Positions 47,091 to 59,019 of a DNA stretch of 64,000 nucleotides are shown here, piece by piece. The notes below the pieces were generated by a model that searched no databases, had not been told where the DNA came from, and worked only from the letters and a program-made list of their open reading frames with translations. Position 1 is the stretch's first letter, and the number at the start of each line of letters is the position of its first letter. This stretch comes from Cavia porcellus. Taxonomy: Eukaryota; Chordata; Mammalia; Rodentia; Caviidae. The stretch spans positions 8,153,785-8,217,784 of the forward strand of contig NW_026947502.1 of assembly GCF_034190915.1 (NCBI RefSeq), written 5' to 3'. The translations under genes were made by a program, and so were the position numbers.

Positions 47091-47290
47091 ATCAAGATTT
47101 CTCGATCTCAGCACCATGAACGCTTTGTGCAGGATTCTTCCTGCTCTGTATACTATGGGAGCTCTAGCAGCTTGGCCTCTACCAACTTGATGCCTACAGC
47201 ATCTCCCTAGTCTTAGAAATCGAGTGCGTCTCCAAACAGCGCCAAACTTCTGGGTGGCAAATCCCCTCCAAGTGAGAACCACTATTTCAG
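47091..47290 (-). mobile_element. MER20 hAT DNA transposon fossil
   Basis: On plus, 'gatttctcgatctcagcacc' starts it, with 'cagcttggcctctaccaact' and 'gatgcctacagcatctccct' inside and 'caagtgagaaccact' at the end. That is the reverse complement of the MER20 order, including both terminal repeats. Confidence 0.7.
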
Positions 47291-48154
47291 TGATGCTACG
47301 TATGCAACAGCTTTGTTTTAAACTCACTTTTAGTTTAAAATGTGTTTTTTACATTATTGCTTCTACATGTTTAATTCCCTATGCAGTGCTATGTTTTTAT
47401 TTTATAAATTCTACTTCACATAAATATTAATCTAGTGTATTGGAAGAGATTTCTCTTTTGGTTTCCTTTGACTCAAAGCTTAAAAGTAGGACTCAGTGGG
47501 CCAAGGTCACTAGTTAAAAACTAAATAAAAACACCCTGGATGCATTAGCTTCTGACAAGTCTACTTTTAATCCCAACAAGGGGAAGGATAGAGCAGGGCA
47601 AGCCGGTCCCTAGGCAAATCTATGCCTATGTTCAAGAAAGTTCAGTGAACTAATTTCTCTTACTGATGTTGTACTCAATGACTAGAATGAAAACTTTTAC
47701 AGTGGTGGGTAATCTCTTCTGGACATTTTGGATTATTTATCATTGTATTTTTTAATTTTAGAATGGGATGGTTGATCTCACTCAATCACACAGCCTTTAG
47801 TGGCAGACCAATTAACATTATCAAAGAGAGCTAATTAATTATATCTTGTCCGTGTCAAATCATACTCTACCCCAAGGATACAGAACATGTCTGTTATCAG
47901 GGGACCAAGTAGGTGAAGCTAAACCCACAGTTGGGTGATAGAGTTTACAGTTCACAATAATTTTGATGCCCCACCTTATGTGTCAGTCATTCCATTTCAG
48001 GCCATGGAGGATCATGTGACTTTGTCAATCAAGCCAGGAATATGCATATTCATATAAAATTAGTTGGAAACTAATTTTGTCTTTAAAAATACATGCAAGG
48101 CACTATCATAGGAAAAACTAGATATGCACATATATTTTCCATGTGCATCTATTC

Positions 48155-48156
<2 letters not shown>
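47291..48156. other. Unassigned sequence
   Basis: No gene or repeat recognised. Confidence 0.4.
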
Positions 48157-48197
<41 letters not shown>

Positions 48198-48205
48198 CAT
48201 ACACA
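48157..48205 (+). repeat. (TA)n with flanking (CA/TACA)n
   Basis: About 36 bases of alternating TA followed by acatacatacacacac. Fully self-complementary in the TA part. Confidence 0.95.
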
Positions 48206-49970
48206 CACATACAAATGTTCATATCTATAGGATGATTCACTCATAATGCTAGGTTCTCTCATTATAACCAGTTAAGCAACCTGCAATCAAATTTACTAAA
48301 TAACAAGGTAGGTGGGGAAACTAGCTATTTCAGAGGGCTCTTCTCGTTCCAAGTCCTAAGTTGTTTGCCAATAACAGCGTCAATAGCTTAATATGAACTC
48401 ACATGGTCAAAGGATCAGAATAAGATTACATGCTAGAATTAAATCAGAAAAACACATTTCCAGTTTCACAAGAGAAAACTGGGGAGCCAAGTCCTACCAG
48501 GAACTTTGCAGGGTTGTAGAGCTTGGGAGCAGAGCGGCCAGTGCTCAGCCTTGAGTATTCTGCAGACTCCCCCAGTGCTCTTTCACTGCTGACAACTATC
48601 TAGGGCACTGATGAAATTATCTGTCTTAAATTAATATACCTCTATGATATCAGGGTTCTGTGTACAATCTCCATTCTTGAAAAAGGCTCTGTTTGGCCTT
48701 GTTGGTCCTTTGTTGGTGCAAGTTTGATAAATGTTTTGTTGAAAACTAGTTATGCTGTATAGATGTGCATTAATTTCCTAATATTTTTGCTTACTATGTT
48801 GCAGTCCCGCCCAGAGCAATTGTGATTTGAAAGTACATGTTCTATGGTTTCAAAGTATCTGAATTCCAATTCTGAAGCCCGTCAATCTACCTACACTCAT
48901 AAGATGGCTTAACTTGATTTTCTCAGCTTTATGACAATATTGCTTTACTACTTGCCGAGATGTATTTGACACAAGAAAATGTTATAGCACATTTAATCAA
49001 ATAGAATGAAAGCAGTTCAAATGGCCCCCTCCCCAAATTTTCATAACACCTTTTTCCTTTTTAACTCTTGTGAATTTTCTAACAAAGCAATTGCTGAGTT
49101 TACAATGAGAAGCTGTCAAAAAGCATAAACATCAGCACAATGTGACTCTCAAATGTTGAAAAAAGGAGTTTTAAAAAATTCTTTTTATTATCCTAAGCGG
49201 CCTTCCCAAGAGGAAGCAGGTAAGGTGACTATTTGCTAGCTTCCTTTATCAAAAAATAAGTGCTATTTATAAATCAAATAATCCAGTCACTTTCTGTGTT
49301 CTTTCTTTCTCACATAATAGTACCACTAAATAACAAAGAAATATGCTAAAAATCAAGCCATCTTTTTGAATCCATGTTTGAGGGAGAGGGAAATCTTCAC
49401 AAATTATGCAAATTTCATAGTCATATTTTTCTCACCTCCAATTTTTATCTGCTTTACCTTTATCTCCTATCCCCATCTAGTTTCAGCCAATGATTTTAGC
49501 CATCTAAATCCATTGGATAGTCTTTTTCTTGTTTGTGCTTCTGTCTTCTCCACTCTGTTCCTCACACAGCATGAGGGCCAGTTTGCTGGCTGCTTACCTG
49601 TAGTAGAAACCTGAGTTTCTTCACATAGCAAAGTACCTTAGCGATGTACTCAGCTATAATGGTCTGCATTTCCCAGGATTCTTTGTGTTACAAGTAGATA
49701 ATGATTTGAATGGTAGTGGGCCAAACTTACACAACATGAAGCCAAGAAATGTAGAGCTGTCACATGCCCTTCTCTTCTTCATTGTCTGAGAGATAGAAGG
49801 CATGTTGTATTTCACCCATTTTTATATATGTAAAAAGACAAACCTGAGCTAGGGAGTGGAGAAAAAAGAAATAAAGAAAAGGAGATCTACAGATAATTCC
49901 ATACTGTTGCCCCTGTCTTTTTATTTTTCCTACTGAGATGCCCACATCACTGTCTTTATTTCTTTTAATT
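48206..49970. other. Unassigned sequence
   Basis: No gene or named repeat recognised. Confidence 0.4.
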
Positions 49971-50370
49971 TGAAGAGAATAAAACCAAACAAAATAAAAC
50001 AGAATAGAGTCAATCAAAACGAAGCAATGAACGTGATACAGGACTCAAAACAAGATAATGGAAAACCAACAATGGCTATCATAATGCCTTTTATTATCTT
50101 AGAAGCAGCTGTCCATACCATCAGACATAATAAAATAAAAAAGACAAAATAATATAAAATCAATCTAAACAAATGAATGAATGCCATATAGCCTTCAAAA
50201 CAAGACAATAGGAAATCAACAATGGCTACATAATATATCGTGTTATCTTTGAAATAGCTGTCCATACCATTAGATATAATAAAACCAAAGAAAACAGAAC
50301 AATGAAAATGACACAAGGCTTCAAAATAAGATAATAGGAAATTAACAATGGCTACCACGTTCCTTTCGTA
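49971..50370 (+). repeat. Diverged ~130-150 bp tandem array, about 2.7 copies
   Basis: The marker 'caaaacaagataatgg' recurs in diverged form at about 50046, 50195 and 50324, each time followed within 20 bases by 'caacaatggcta' (or 'taacaatggcta'). 'agctgtccataccat' occurs at about 50107 and 50258, followed by a diverged 'cagacataataaaa'. The spacing is about 150 then 129 bases. On the minus strand this gives a 136-codon open frame with an internally repeated hydrophobic peptide, which I consider a by-product. Confidence 0.85.
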
Positions 50371-50379
50371 GGCATTGCC

Positions 50380-52200
50380 TCCCCATTCACTTTCACAATA
50401 TCTATTGTACATTTTGGATACCACTAACTCTTTCAGTTTTCTATACTAAGGAGAAAATGAAATGTTCACCCATGTGGCTCTGGACCATTTCACCCATAAG
50501 CATGATCTCAAGTTGCATCCATTTACCTATAAGAGCCTCGAGATTATCTTTTTTTATAGCTGGGTAGCTTTCCATATCTTTCTTATCCATTCTGCAGTTG
50601 ATGGGCAAGCTATCCCTGCTTTCTTCTGGTTCCCTGTCACATGGAGCATTGTTTTCTCTCCTTTGACTTTCAGTGTAAATTTCTTTTCAAGTTAAATGTG
50701 TTTCTTCTATAAAGCATATTGATGGATCCTGTATCCTGATTTGCTCTGCCTTTGCTTCTTGTTATTGGTGAATTGAAGCCATCTTCATTAATGCTTGTGG
50801 CCAACATGCACTGGCTCATCTCTGCCTTGCTATCCTCCTGCCCCTGGCTCCCTACTTTTCCCCTCCATTCAATTGCTTCCCCTACTTGGCAATCCCCCTC
50901 TGCCACTGTTTCTGGATCTGGATCTTTTCTTTGTCTCTAGAATGACATTCAGTTTCATTTGTAGGGCTGGTTTCTTGGTCATCAATTCCTTCAATTATTC
51001 TTTGTCGTGAAAGTATCATATTTCCATTAATTTTGAAAGATAGTTTTTTCAGGGTACATCAATCTGGGTTGGAAGCTGTTCTTTTTCAGGACTTAAAGTA
51101 CTTCACTCCAAATGCTTCTTGACTTGATGGTTTGTGTTGAAATGTCTGTCATGATTCCAACAAGTTTCCTTTAGAGATGATTGGCTTTCTTTTCTCGTAA
51201 CAGCTTTTTAAATTCTGTTTTTGTTGAGTTTCAGGGTGTAGATCAATTTTGATTATGGCTAGCTGGAGTTCTATATGCCTCAGGTTCCTTTCCCATGCTT
51301 GGAAAGTTTTTTGCTATTACTTGTAAATAGTCTTTTTACGTCATTTGTGTTGCCCCCTGCTCTTTTGCTAACACATAGAATTCCTAAATTATTTTTGTGT
51401 CATCTTGAAATACACTGAATTGTTATTTCCTGGTTCTTTGTTATTTTTAAGAGATCTTTCCTTTCATGATTACTAGCTGCAAACTTGTCTTCAAGGTCTG
51501 AAAGCTTATCTTCAGTTGCTTTTCAAGCCTTTTTGTTAGCTTTCAGTGGAGTTTTTAATATTCCTTTGAATCTGCTTCATGCATTCCAAATCTTTGTTAT
51601 ATTGTTCATTCAAGGTTTCCCTCATTTTCCTATGCTTCTCTGTTTTTATCTATATGTTATTTAGATATGCTAGACAATTCTTTTATTACCTTTCAATTCT
51701 CCTTTCAACTTAGATAGTATTTTTATCTAATTTCTTTTATAGCCTCCTGAACTTACTTCTTTACTTCAGTTGCCATCACTTCAAAAACTTTAAGTATGTG
51801 ACATCCAATGTCTTCCACATTTACATCTCTAGTCTTTACATGAGTTAGAGGCCAGAGACTGTCTTTTGCTTATTCATCTTGACATTCTCCTGGGTTCCTG
51901 TGGACAAGCAAGTTGTGGGGTACCAGGCACTTCCCACGTTGGCTACAATTACTCCAAGGCATGACTAGCTGGTTCTCCCAGCCAATGCTGGCTATAGGTA
52001 TCCAATGATGACCAATGGGTGTGCTGATGTGGGGCTGGCTGCTGCTTTGCCCAGCCCACATTGGCTACCTACAGGGAGCCAATGGTGGCCAGTGTGCATG
52101 CAAGGGCAGGGATGCCTGCTGCTTCTCCTGGTCCATGCTAATTAACTATGAAGAAGCATTTCCAATGTTGGCTGAAGTCCCAATCACTGTCTTTCTAGGG
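50380..52200 (-). mobile_element. L1, antisense, with most of ORF2 deleted
   Basis: Read from the right on minus: a 5' UTR (about 52200-51850), ORF1 remnants (about 51800-50950) and the inter-ORF region with the beginning of ORF2 (about 50800-50660). Then there is an abrupt jump to the ORF2 C-terminal end (about 50655-50480). Plus-strand landmarks are 'ctcaagttgcatccatttac' (50509, ORF2 end), 'gactttcagtgtaaatttct' (50665, near ORF2 start) and 'aaatgcttcttgacttgatg' (ORF1 C-terminal region). No frame exceeds about 80 codons. Confidence 0.8.
51920..52150 (-). repeat. Short repeated units in the L1 5' UTR
   Basis: The block cccag-cca/cacattgg-ctac recurs on plus around 51933, 51978, 52052 and, more diverged, 52128. 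Each block is followed by related sequence ('gaccaatgggtgtgctgatg' against 'ggccagtgtgcatgcaaggg'). The clearest spacing is about 73 bases. This resembles a small array of promoter monomers. Confidence 0.55.
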
Positions 52201-55200
52201 AGAAAAATATAAACAACAAATTTCATTGAGCAATCATGCAATGGGATGCTTTTAAAAGGCAAATCAGACTAATTAACCTCAATAAATTGTTCAGATTCTC
52301 CAAAATTTATGGCTGGCAAGACCCTGAATTCGTTCATTCCCATCTCTTTTCTTTGGAGCTCTTTGGGCTCCTCCTTTCATTGAACTGAGCCTACATTATC
52401 ATCATAGTGGTTTCAATTACCAAGATTGAGGTTTAATGTAGACTCGGTTCAATGAAGTGAAACCCCATGCCTGGCACTGTGCTACAGGTGTAGCAGCTAA
52501 CAAATTGGCCATGATTTAATGAAGGGTAAAGTGACAGCCACTAGGGGACATAAAACAGGTTAAATCATATGAAGAGGGATAAGAATTGTTGCTCTCCATG
52601 CTATCAGATCACATGAAGTGCATCACAAAACTTCATCCATGGCAGGTACTAATGATGGTTCATTAGTTTTTTTGGTAAGAACTTATTGGGTCCTGAACTA
52701 GATCCCCAATCTCCCAAATGAGTGTACAGCGAAGGCTTAAACAAAATAATTGGTATGACTTTAGGGCTCTTGCAAAGTCACAACCCTTTAACTGAGTTTG
52801 AGACTCTGAAGGATAGGACAATGTCTTCTCTGGGTCACCCATATTTACTAGGTCCAAAACAAAGGGAAGGAGAAACTGAGAAAAACACATGAAATGAGCA
52901 AGACCTTGGGAGTTGCTTCAAAGACTTCTCCAAGTAGTAAAGTATGTCAATTTAGGAGAACCATCTTACCTCCATGATGACATTTACGGTAGGAGTGTGA
53001 CTGCAGGAGTGAGATTTCTTCAGATGCAGTCTCTACTTAATTAGTGCTGGAGTCAAGGTGTCTTCAGCTGTGATCTTATCTTGCCTTTTAAGGTATCTGT
53101 GGTCTCACAGGCCACTATAGACCTCACCCATGACCCGAAATTCATAGAGGTTCACTTACTATGAATCAGCTCCCTTCACCAGGCAAGAGGCTTAGGCCTA
53201 GGACAAACTCACAGATAAATATAGAAAGCCAATTAATTAATTTAATTTTAAATCCTCCTCAGAGTCACTTTAAAGTGGTCTCCAAAAAAAGCTATCAAGA
53301 TTGTGCCATTCCATTTAAGGATACTGACCTCAAAACTGAAGCTCAAAACATAAGCAATTGGGTTGCATAAACTGGATAAAAATTGACATTGGACAAATGA
53401 TTGGTTCCCTTAGAAAAAGGAAGATGTAAACTTTGCAAACAGATGCAAACATTTTACAAGTCCATTACGTTACCAGAGCAGGGCATAGGCAAGATATTTT
53501 TTCTAAATTAAATTCAAAGGAATTCTAACCATAGGGTCAGTGCTAGAAGATGGGCAAGCACATAAGATGTAAGAGAGGAGTGAAGAAAGCATGAAAAATC
53601 CCTAGAGCTAGATATCAATTGGGGGAGGGGTGCTAAGAGCTGGAGAGTCTCATAACAAGTCAGTGATTTTCATCACCTGATTTGAGCCAACAAGTTACAT
53701 AAATGAATGATCCTAAGTAGTTGCAAGAGAAATGGACTTTAGATTTTAGATTCTCTTTCAAACATTGGAGGTTGGCACCATGAGAAATGCTGCATACTCA
53801 CCATCAGTCTCAGCTCTGCTCTTACCAGAGCTTGTCTCTGAGTGGCTATAGACCACAGGATAATGAGCTAAACATCTATTTAACAGTACTAGTTCTGAAT
53901 TTTGCCTATAATTTCTCATGGCCATATGAGTTAGACAAAATCACTTCTCCTCTTAACTTCCTCCTCTGAAAAACTGAGGGAATAACCCTGGTCTCACAAG
54001 GCAAAAGTCCACTGTGAAAATATGATAGGAAATTATCATATAGATAGGGGAGGGTTAAATAGCTTGTCAATGATGCAGAATAATTTTCTCTGAAATTCAT
54101 CAACCTTTGTAAAACACACCAGATCTTAACTTTGCAAGGCCAAGAAGACAGTTCCAGGTGAAGCAATTACCAAGTTGATTGCAGGGGCTGTGAACCGCTG
54201 GAGTGAGTCACTGATTAGGAGATTGAGTTGGATTTCTGTTTGAGCTGTTTGATTAGCTTGTCCATGACGGTAAGCAATCTAGTCTCCATGGTACATCCTA
54301 CCAGACAGGGAATTGCTCCATATTCCCAGGCCAATTGCCATTCAGGAAAGAGGCATAAGTTGGTGTCATTAAGGCATGTTCATCTATTTTAATAGGACAT
54401 TGAGACTGATGATATGGCCACATTAAAGGAGAAAAATTACTCCAGAATTATACCTAATAGGATCACTTAACATTGTCTTGCCAGTGGGTTTTCTAAGAGG
54501 ATCAAGGTCAATGTCCCCAATTTAGGAAACTTTTCTTTCTCTTCACCACCAGGTTGATTGGTCAGCAAAATAAAGGAACAGGTTCACACAGAAAATCAGA
54601 TTGGTTTTCAAGGTTTTTTTCTAGCACTGAAGCTCCTATCACTGCTAGAGGATTCAATTGTTTGTAGAGAGCAAAATCGCACTCATTCTGAATGTCTAAA
54701 AAGAGCCTAAGGGCTATGGTAATTTCTTTTAATAGAAATGCTGCTCTTCCCTTTATTGGTAATACTTTAAAATAATAGCATAATCATTATTGATTTTACT
54801 AGTACCCATGACAGCCTTGAGAACTCAGCTCTGTATTTCTTTACAAGAAAAGTCAAGAAAAACAACATTATAGATGATCAGACTTTCTATGTAGTTTTTC
54901 CTCTTGGTATTAGTTTCTCCCTAGCTTCTGCTTGCTATTCTTCCTCTCCATTCCTAATGGTTGCCTTTTATCACCATCATTAATCATCAGTGGCCCTATG
55001 AGAAAAGAACTACATAGGGAAAAAGATTCACACATTCATGCTGGCTAACTCCAGTAAAAATATAGTGACTAATACATTTGAGGTGGGCAGATACTGAAGT
55101 AATATTATCAGAGGAGAGTTTTGCTTGACTGTCTTTGCATTGATGAGAGGAAAGTACATATTTAGTGATTTATTCAAAAGATATTTGCTTAGTCTCTGAC

Positions 55201-56714
55201 TTATCCATTAACCTGAAACTTTGAAGATGAGATCCAACTCTGAAAGTTTACAAATGAATCTCTAGTTCATTTCAGTATCTGTAATATATGGTGCTCATAA
55301 AATACATCCAAGATGTGAAGGAGCAGAGGACTTGGTTTGCTGGTACCATTTCTCCCCATTCACTGTGGGCCCTATTTATTGAAGAGTGAGATGAAAGGGC
55401 ATCCAAAGACCTTCATGGTGGCCTGATTCAGACCATCTTGGGCTAGTCATATGTACATACGGTGTCAGAGCTGAAACACAAAGGTCAGATCAACGTATAG
55501 AAAAGTGTATGCATGAAATCTGTAAGAAGGATGAAACACAATCTGAGAAATTGAGAGCTGGAAAGGAAAGAGAATTCCCAAAGTTCCAGCTCAGTCCTCA
55601 TATTCTGACTCAATAAGATCAAAATTTTACTTTTAGTCAACATATGAAATCCAAACCAAATATTGTTTTAAAAATCCAAAACTGTGTACATTTCAATACA
55701 AGATCCTCCTCCCCATCATCACCACCACCAGCAGCAGCAGGATCCAGATAAAAGCAACTGAAGATAAGGGAGAGTTTTTATATGTAAAGCCACCCTATCT
55801 TGGCAATGAAACTAGGGAAATACCAGTGTGTGTACTAGTAGCACCTTACCTTTCAAAAGTAAATGCTATCAGACTCAAGATACTACTAAACATAACTGCA
55901 ATTTTACTTCCCACCTCAAACCAAGGCATCTCCCAGGTCTTGGTGAGTGTTACATATTAAATATAAGGTTTAAGACTTTTTCCATTGATCATCTCCATCT
56001 TGATATCACTTACTATTTTGAAGTGAGTTGATTTTCATTCTTTTTCTCAATCTATCAGTAATTTCACATGAGAATTAAATCTAATATGCTTATATCTCAT
56101 CAAAAAGAAGAATGGCTTCACAAAATAATTATAAATATATAGTTCCTCAGGGAAGCTGAGCATTACAGAGCAGCACAGCCAAATGACATTTCTGACATCC
56201 ATGAATTTAACTGATCTTGACATAGTCTTAGAAAAAAAATCATTTTGTCAGTAAGGGAAACATGAAATTTAAATTGCTTATTTTGGTATTGCTACCTATA
56301 TATTCCCTTTATGCCAAACACCTCAATTAATGAATTTGTTATTCATTAGTTGGTGATTTCATACAGTCTGTAAAATGAAAATAATTGAAGTAATCCCAGG
56401 GGGGCAAAAAGAACTATTATCAGCTCATAAAACCTAGATCTCCCTAAAAATATTTTTAACTGTGAAGTCTTTTGAACTGACAAAACAATGGGAAAAATTG
56501 ATGATTTCTCTTCTATTTTAGGGAAATTGCATAAGAAGGAAACTGTGGTTCAACAAGTAGGTAGAGCAGAGAGAAAAGCTTTTGATAGGATGTGAAAACT
56601 GGCCTTTCTAGACAGAGTGGCAGGCTGAGGAAGGAGAAGCTGACTTCTGACTGGATTTGCTCATGCCAGAGATATCTGGGCTTGAGAATAACCCTGATCT
56701 TGGTGAACTAGAAC
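52201..56714. other. Unassigned sequence, 4.5 kb
   Basis: I recognise no gene. Possible MIR-like fragments lie near 53920-54010 ('cactctcctcttaacttcct'-type run) and a (CACCACCAGCAG) patch at 55719-55740. The open frames are 60-86 codons long and carry no domain. Very old repeats are likely but not identifiable by eye. Confidence 0.4.
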
Positions 56715-57178
56715 AATAGACAACATCATACGAAATGTACAAGAACTGAAAGTTTTCACTCTAAACTCAGGAAGGAACAGAACAAGGAAGTTTAATATCA
56801 CCACTTCTATTCAATATAGTTCTGGAAATGTTAACCAGAGCAATTAGACAAAGGGAGAGAAATAAAAGGAATAGGATAGGAAAGAAAGAAGTTAACGTAT
56901 CACTATTTGTAGATGAAATGATAATCTACATAAAGGATCCCAAAAACTCCATCAAAAGACTGCTAGAGTTGCTCAACAAATTCAGCAGTGTAGCTGGATA
57001 TAAAGCCAACACTCAAAAATCCATAACATTTCTGTAAACAAACAAAAAACTCACTGAGATAGAAATTATGGAAATAACACCTTTCACAATAGCATCTAAA
57101 AAATGAAATAGTTAGGAATCAACCTAACAAAGAATGTAAAAGACATAAGATATTTGTGTGTATATGTATGTATGTGTA

Positions 57179-57228
<50 letters not shown>

Positions 57229-57470
57229 CACACACACACAAGACAGATAATTATACTATAATCTCTGTTAGTTCATCAAAAAGAACAGTTTATACTTCCA
57301 TTGTTTGTTGGGTTGATCATTTTTTTCCTGCCTGAATCTTACAACCTGAGCAATTGCTTCGGGAAAACAATATGCAATTAATGAGAATTAATTTCCTACT
57401 ATTTTTTGAAATTTTGTATCATTTCTTTTTGCTTTTCAAAACTAAGAATAATTTTAAAAATATAAAAATG
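56715..57470 (+). mobile_element. 5'-truncated L1 with internal loss
   Basis: It starts within the reverse transcriptase region ('aaactcaggaaggaacagaa'). It keeps a 69-codon open piece (56828-57037) with the sequence FVDEM where active L1 has FxDD, so the catalytic second Asp reads Glu. After about 57110 it jumps to an AT/CA microsatellite and then to the 3' UTR ('ttagttcatcaaaaagaaca', 'acaatatgcaattaatgaga'). The distal ORF2 is missing. Confidence 0.8.
57150..57241 (+). repeat. (TG)-(TA)-(CA) self-complementary microsatellite
   Basis: tgtgtgta/tgtatgta at the left, about 60 bases of TA with single C/G interruptions, then cacacacaca at the right. TG arm and CA arm are reverse complements around a TA centre, so the whole tract can fold on itself. 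Confidence 0.93.
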
Positions 57471-58427
57471 AACACGAGTTAAAGATTTTTACCTAATTAT
57501 GAAACCAGCAGATATTAAATCTGTGCAAAAGAAAAATCCAAGAAGCATAAATGTATGTGGAGTAAGATTTTCAAATGAATTACAAATTCAAGCAAACTCC
57601 CAGAACTCAGCTGTCTGTTAGATCCTACAGTTTCTTGAATTTTAAGTACATCTACACACAAAAGTAAGGAGATTGAGGGATGGGTGAAGGGGGAGAGGGT
57701 AGCGCTAAAGGAGATGGAAGGAGGAATTAAGATTTGTCGTGTTCATGTACCAACTGCCCACAAAGAATGCAAACATTATGTACCACACGCTTGCACTAAT
57801 AAACTAAAAGATAAAGTTTATGCATCAATTTAGAATTAGTTTAAAATTGCAATGTAATAGCAACTAAATGAGCACAGAGTAACAAGATCAGCTTTAATCC
57901 TGAACAAAACAGACTTTGTTATATATAAACAAAGCTCACTTTCCTTCTAGGGCTTTCTGCCAGGCAGTGTGGCTTCATGTTGCCACCTAACTGCTCAACT
58001 TCTCACTTTGTTTCGCCATAGCTCCTTATCTTACGCTGATGGCGCTCATCTGAGGTCTGCTTTGTCCCTCTACAGGGTCAGTTGGGAACCTTACATCTGA
58101 TTCCCAGTGAATTTTTTTAAATGAATTTCCTTTGCTTATAATGGAAAGAAAAAAACAAAGCGGCAGCCTCTTCCTGGCTATGCTATCTGCCTTAATTCTG
58201 CCTTGAAGCCAACCAACCATTCTGCATAAATGACTCATACATCATTTTGTCTGCCTTTAAGTCATTGGTGTCACATGCCAGCAAAGGGAAAGTGAACAGG
58301 GGTTTTTAAATTTAATCAATACAACTTTGAAGAGTGAAGAAGGCAGAGACTTCATAGACAGAGAAGAAGATGAAAGCATGAACATGGAGAAACTTGAACA
58401 TACTGACTTTGAAGATAAGTATAGAAA
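57471..58427. other. Unassigned sequence before the 3'-most L1
   Basis: No repeat or gene assigned. 58327-58427 is purine-rich and open; the frame runs on into the L1 5' UTR (to 58569) and is therefore a chance fusion. Confidence 0.4.
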
Positions 58428-58930
58428 GTTTAAGATCATTGCTCCCAGTGGTCAAGGACCTGCCCAGCTTCCAGACACACTAGAGTGGGCTCTGCAGATT
58501 TTGCTCCTGCCTGGGCCATGCCCAGTGACCTTCTTTCAATCCCCAGAACTGGGCTGCCAGAGGAGGTGACTTCCTGTACACCATCCCGAGCCCCAGGAGA
58601 GTTTAAGATCATAGCTCCCAGTGGTCAAGGACCAGCCCAGCTTCCTGCCACACTAGACTAGGTTTGGGAGGTTTTGCAGCCTGACTAGATTACACCCAGC
58701 AACCTTCTTCAATCAGGGGAGTTGAGGGCACATGAAGTGAGTTCCAGCATACATGTCCTAGCACAGGGAGAGCTTTGGACAGTGGGTAGGTAGCTTCCTG
58801 CAATACTGGAGGTGGCACATGAGGTCCTATGGGACCGACTGAACCACACTCAGCAACCTCCATTCAGTCCTGGGAGCCCAGGGTATAGGAGATGATTTCC
58901 AGCAGGCCCAGGGGAAGCCTTGGAACAACA
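58428..58930 (+). repeat. Tandem monomers of the L1 5' UTR (promoter)
   Basis: gtttaagatcat starts a unit at 58428 and again at 58601 (period 173). 'agctccca/gctccca' and 'gtggtcaaggacc' follow in both. A third, more diverged unit starts at about 58792 (tagcttcctgcaa; offset about 153), with 'actcagcaacctccattcag' matching 'acccagcaaccttcttcaat' of unit two. Repeated promoter monomers are known in mouse and rat L1; the monomer sequence here is its own. Confidence 0.85.
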
Positions 58931-59019
58931 CTTGAAACATGGAAATATAGGAAAATGACAAAACGAAAGACCAAAATGCAGCATCAAACATCCAGCCCAT
59001 CCCAAGAAAGCCTAGAGCC

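Noticed and set aside
50014..50424. 136-codon minus-strand hydrophobic frame with internal repeats
   Set aside because: The repeats follow the DNA tandem array. No start context, no homologue recognised and no selection evident.
58327..58569. 80-codon acidic frame crossing into the L1 5' UTR
   Set aside because: The frame changes from unique DNA to L1 monomer sequence at about 58428, so it cannot be a conserved protein.
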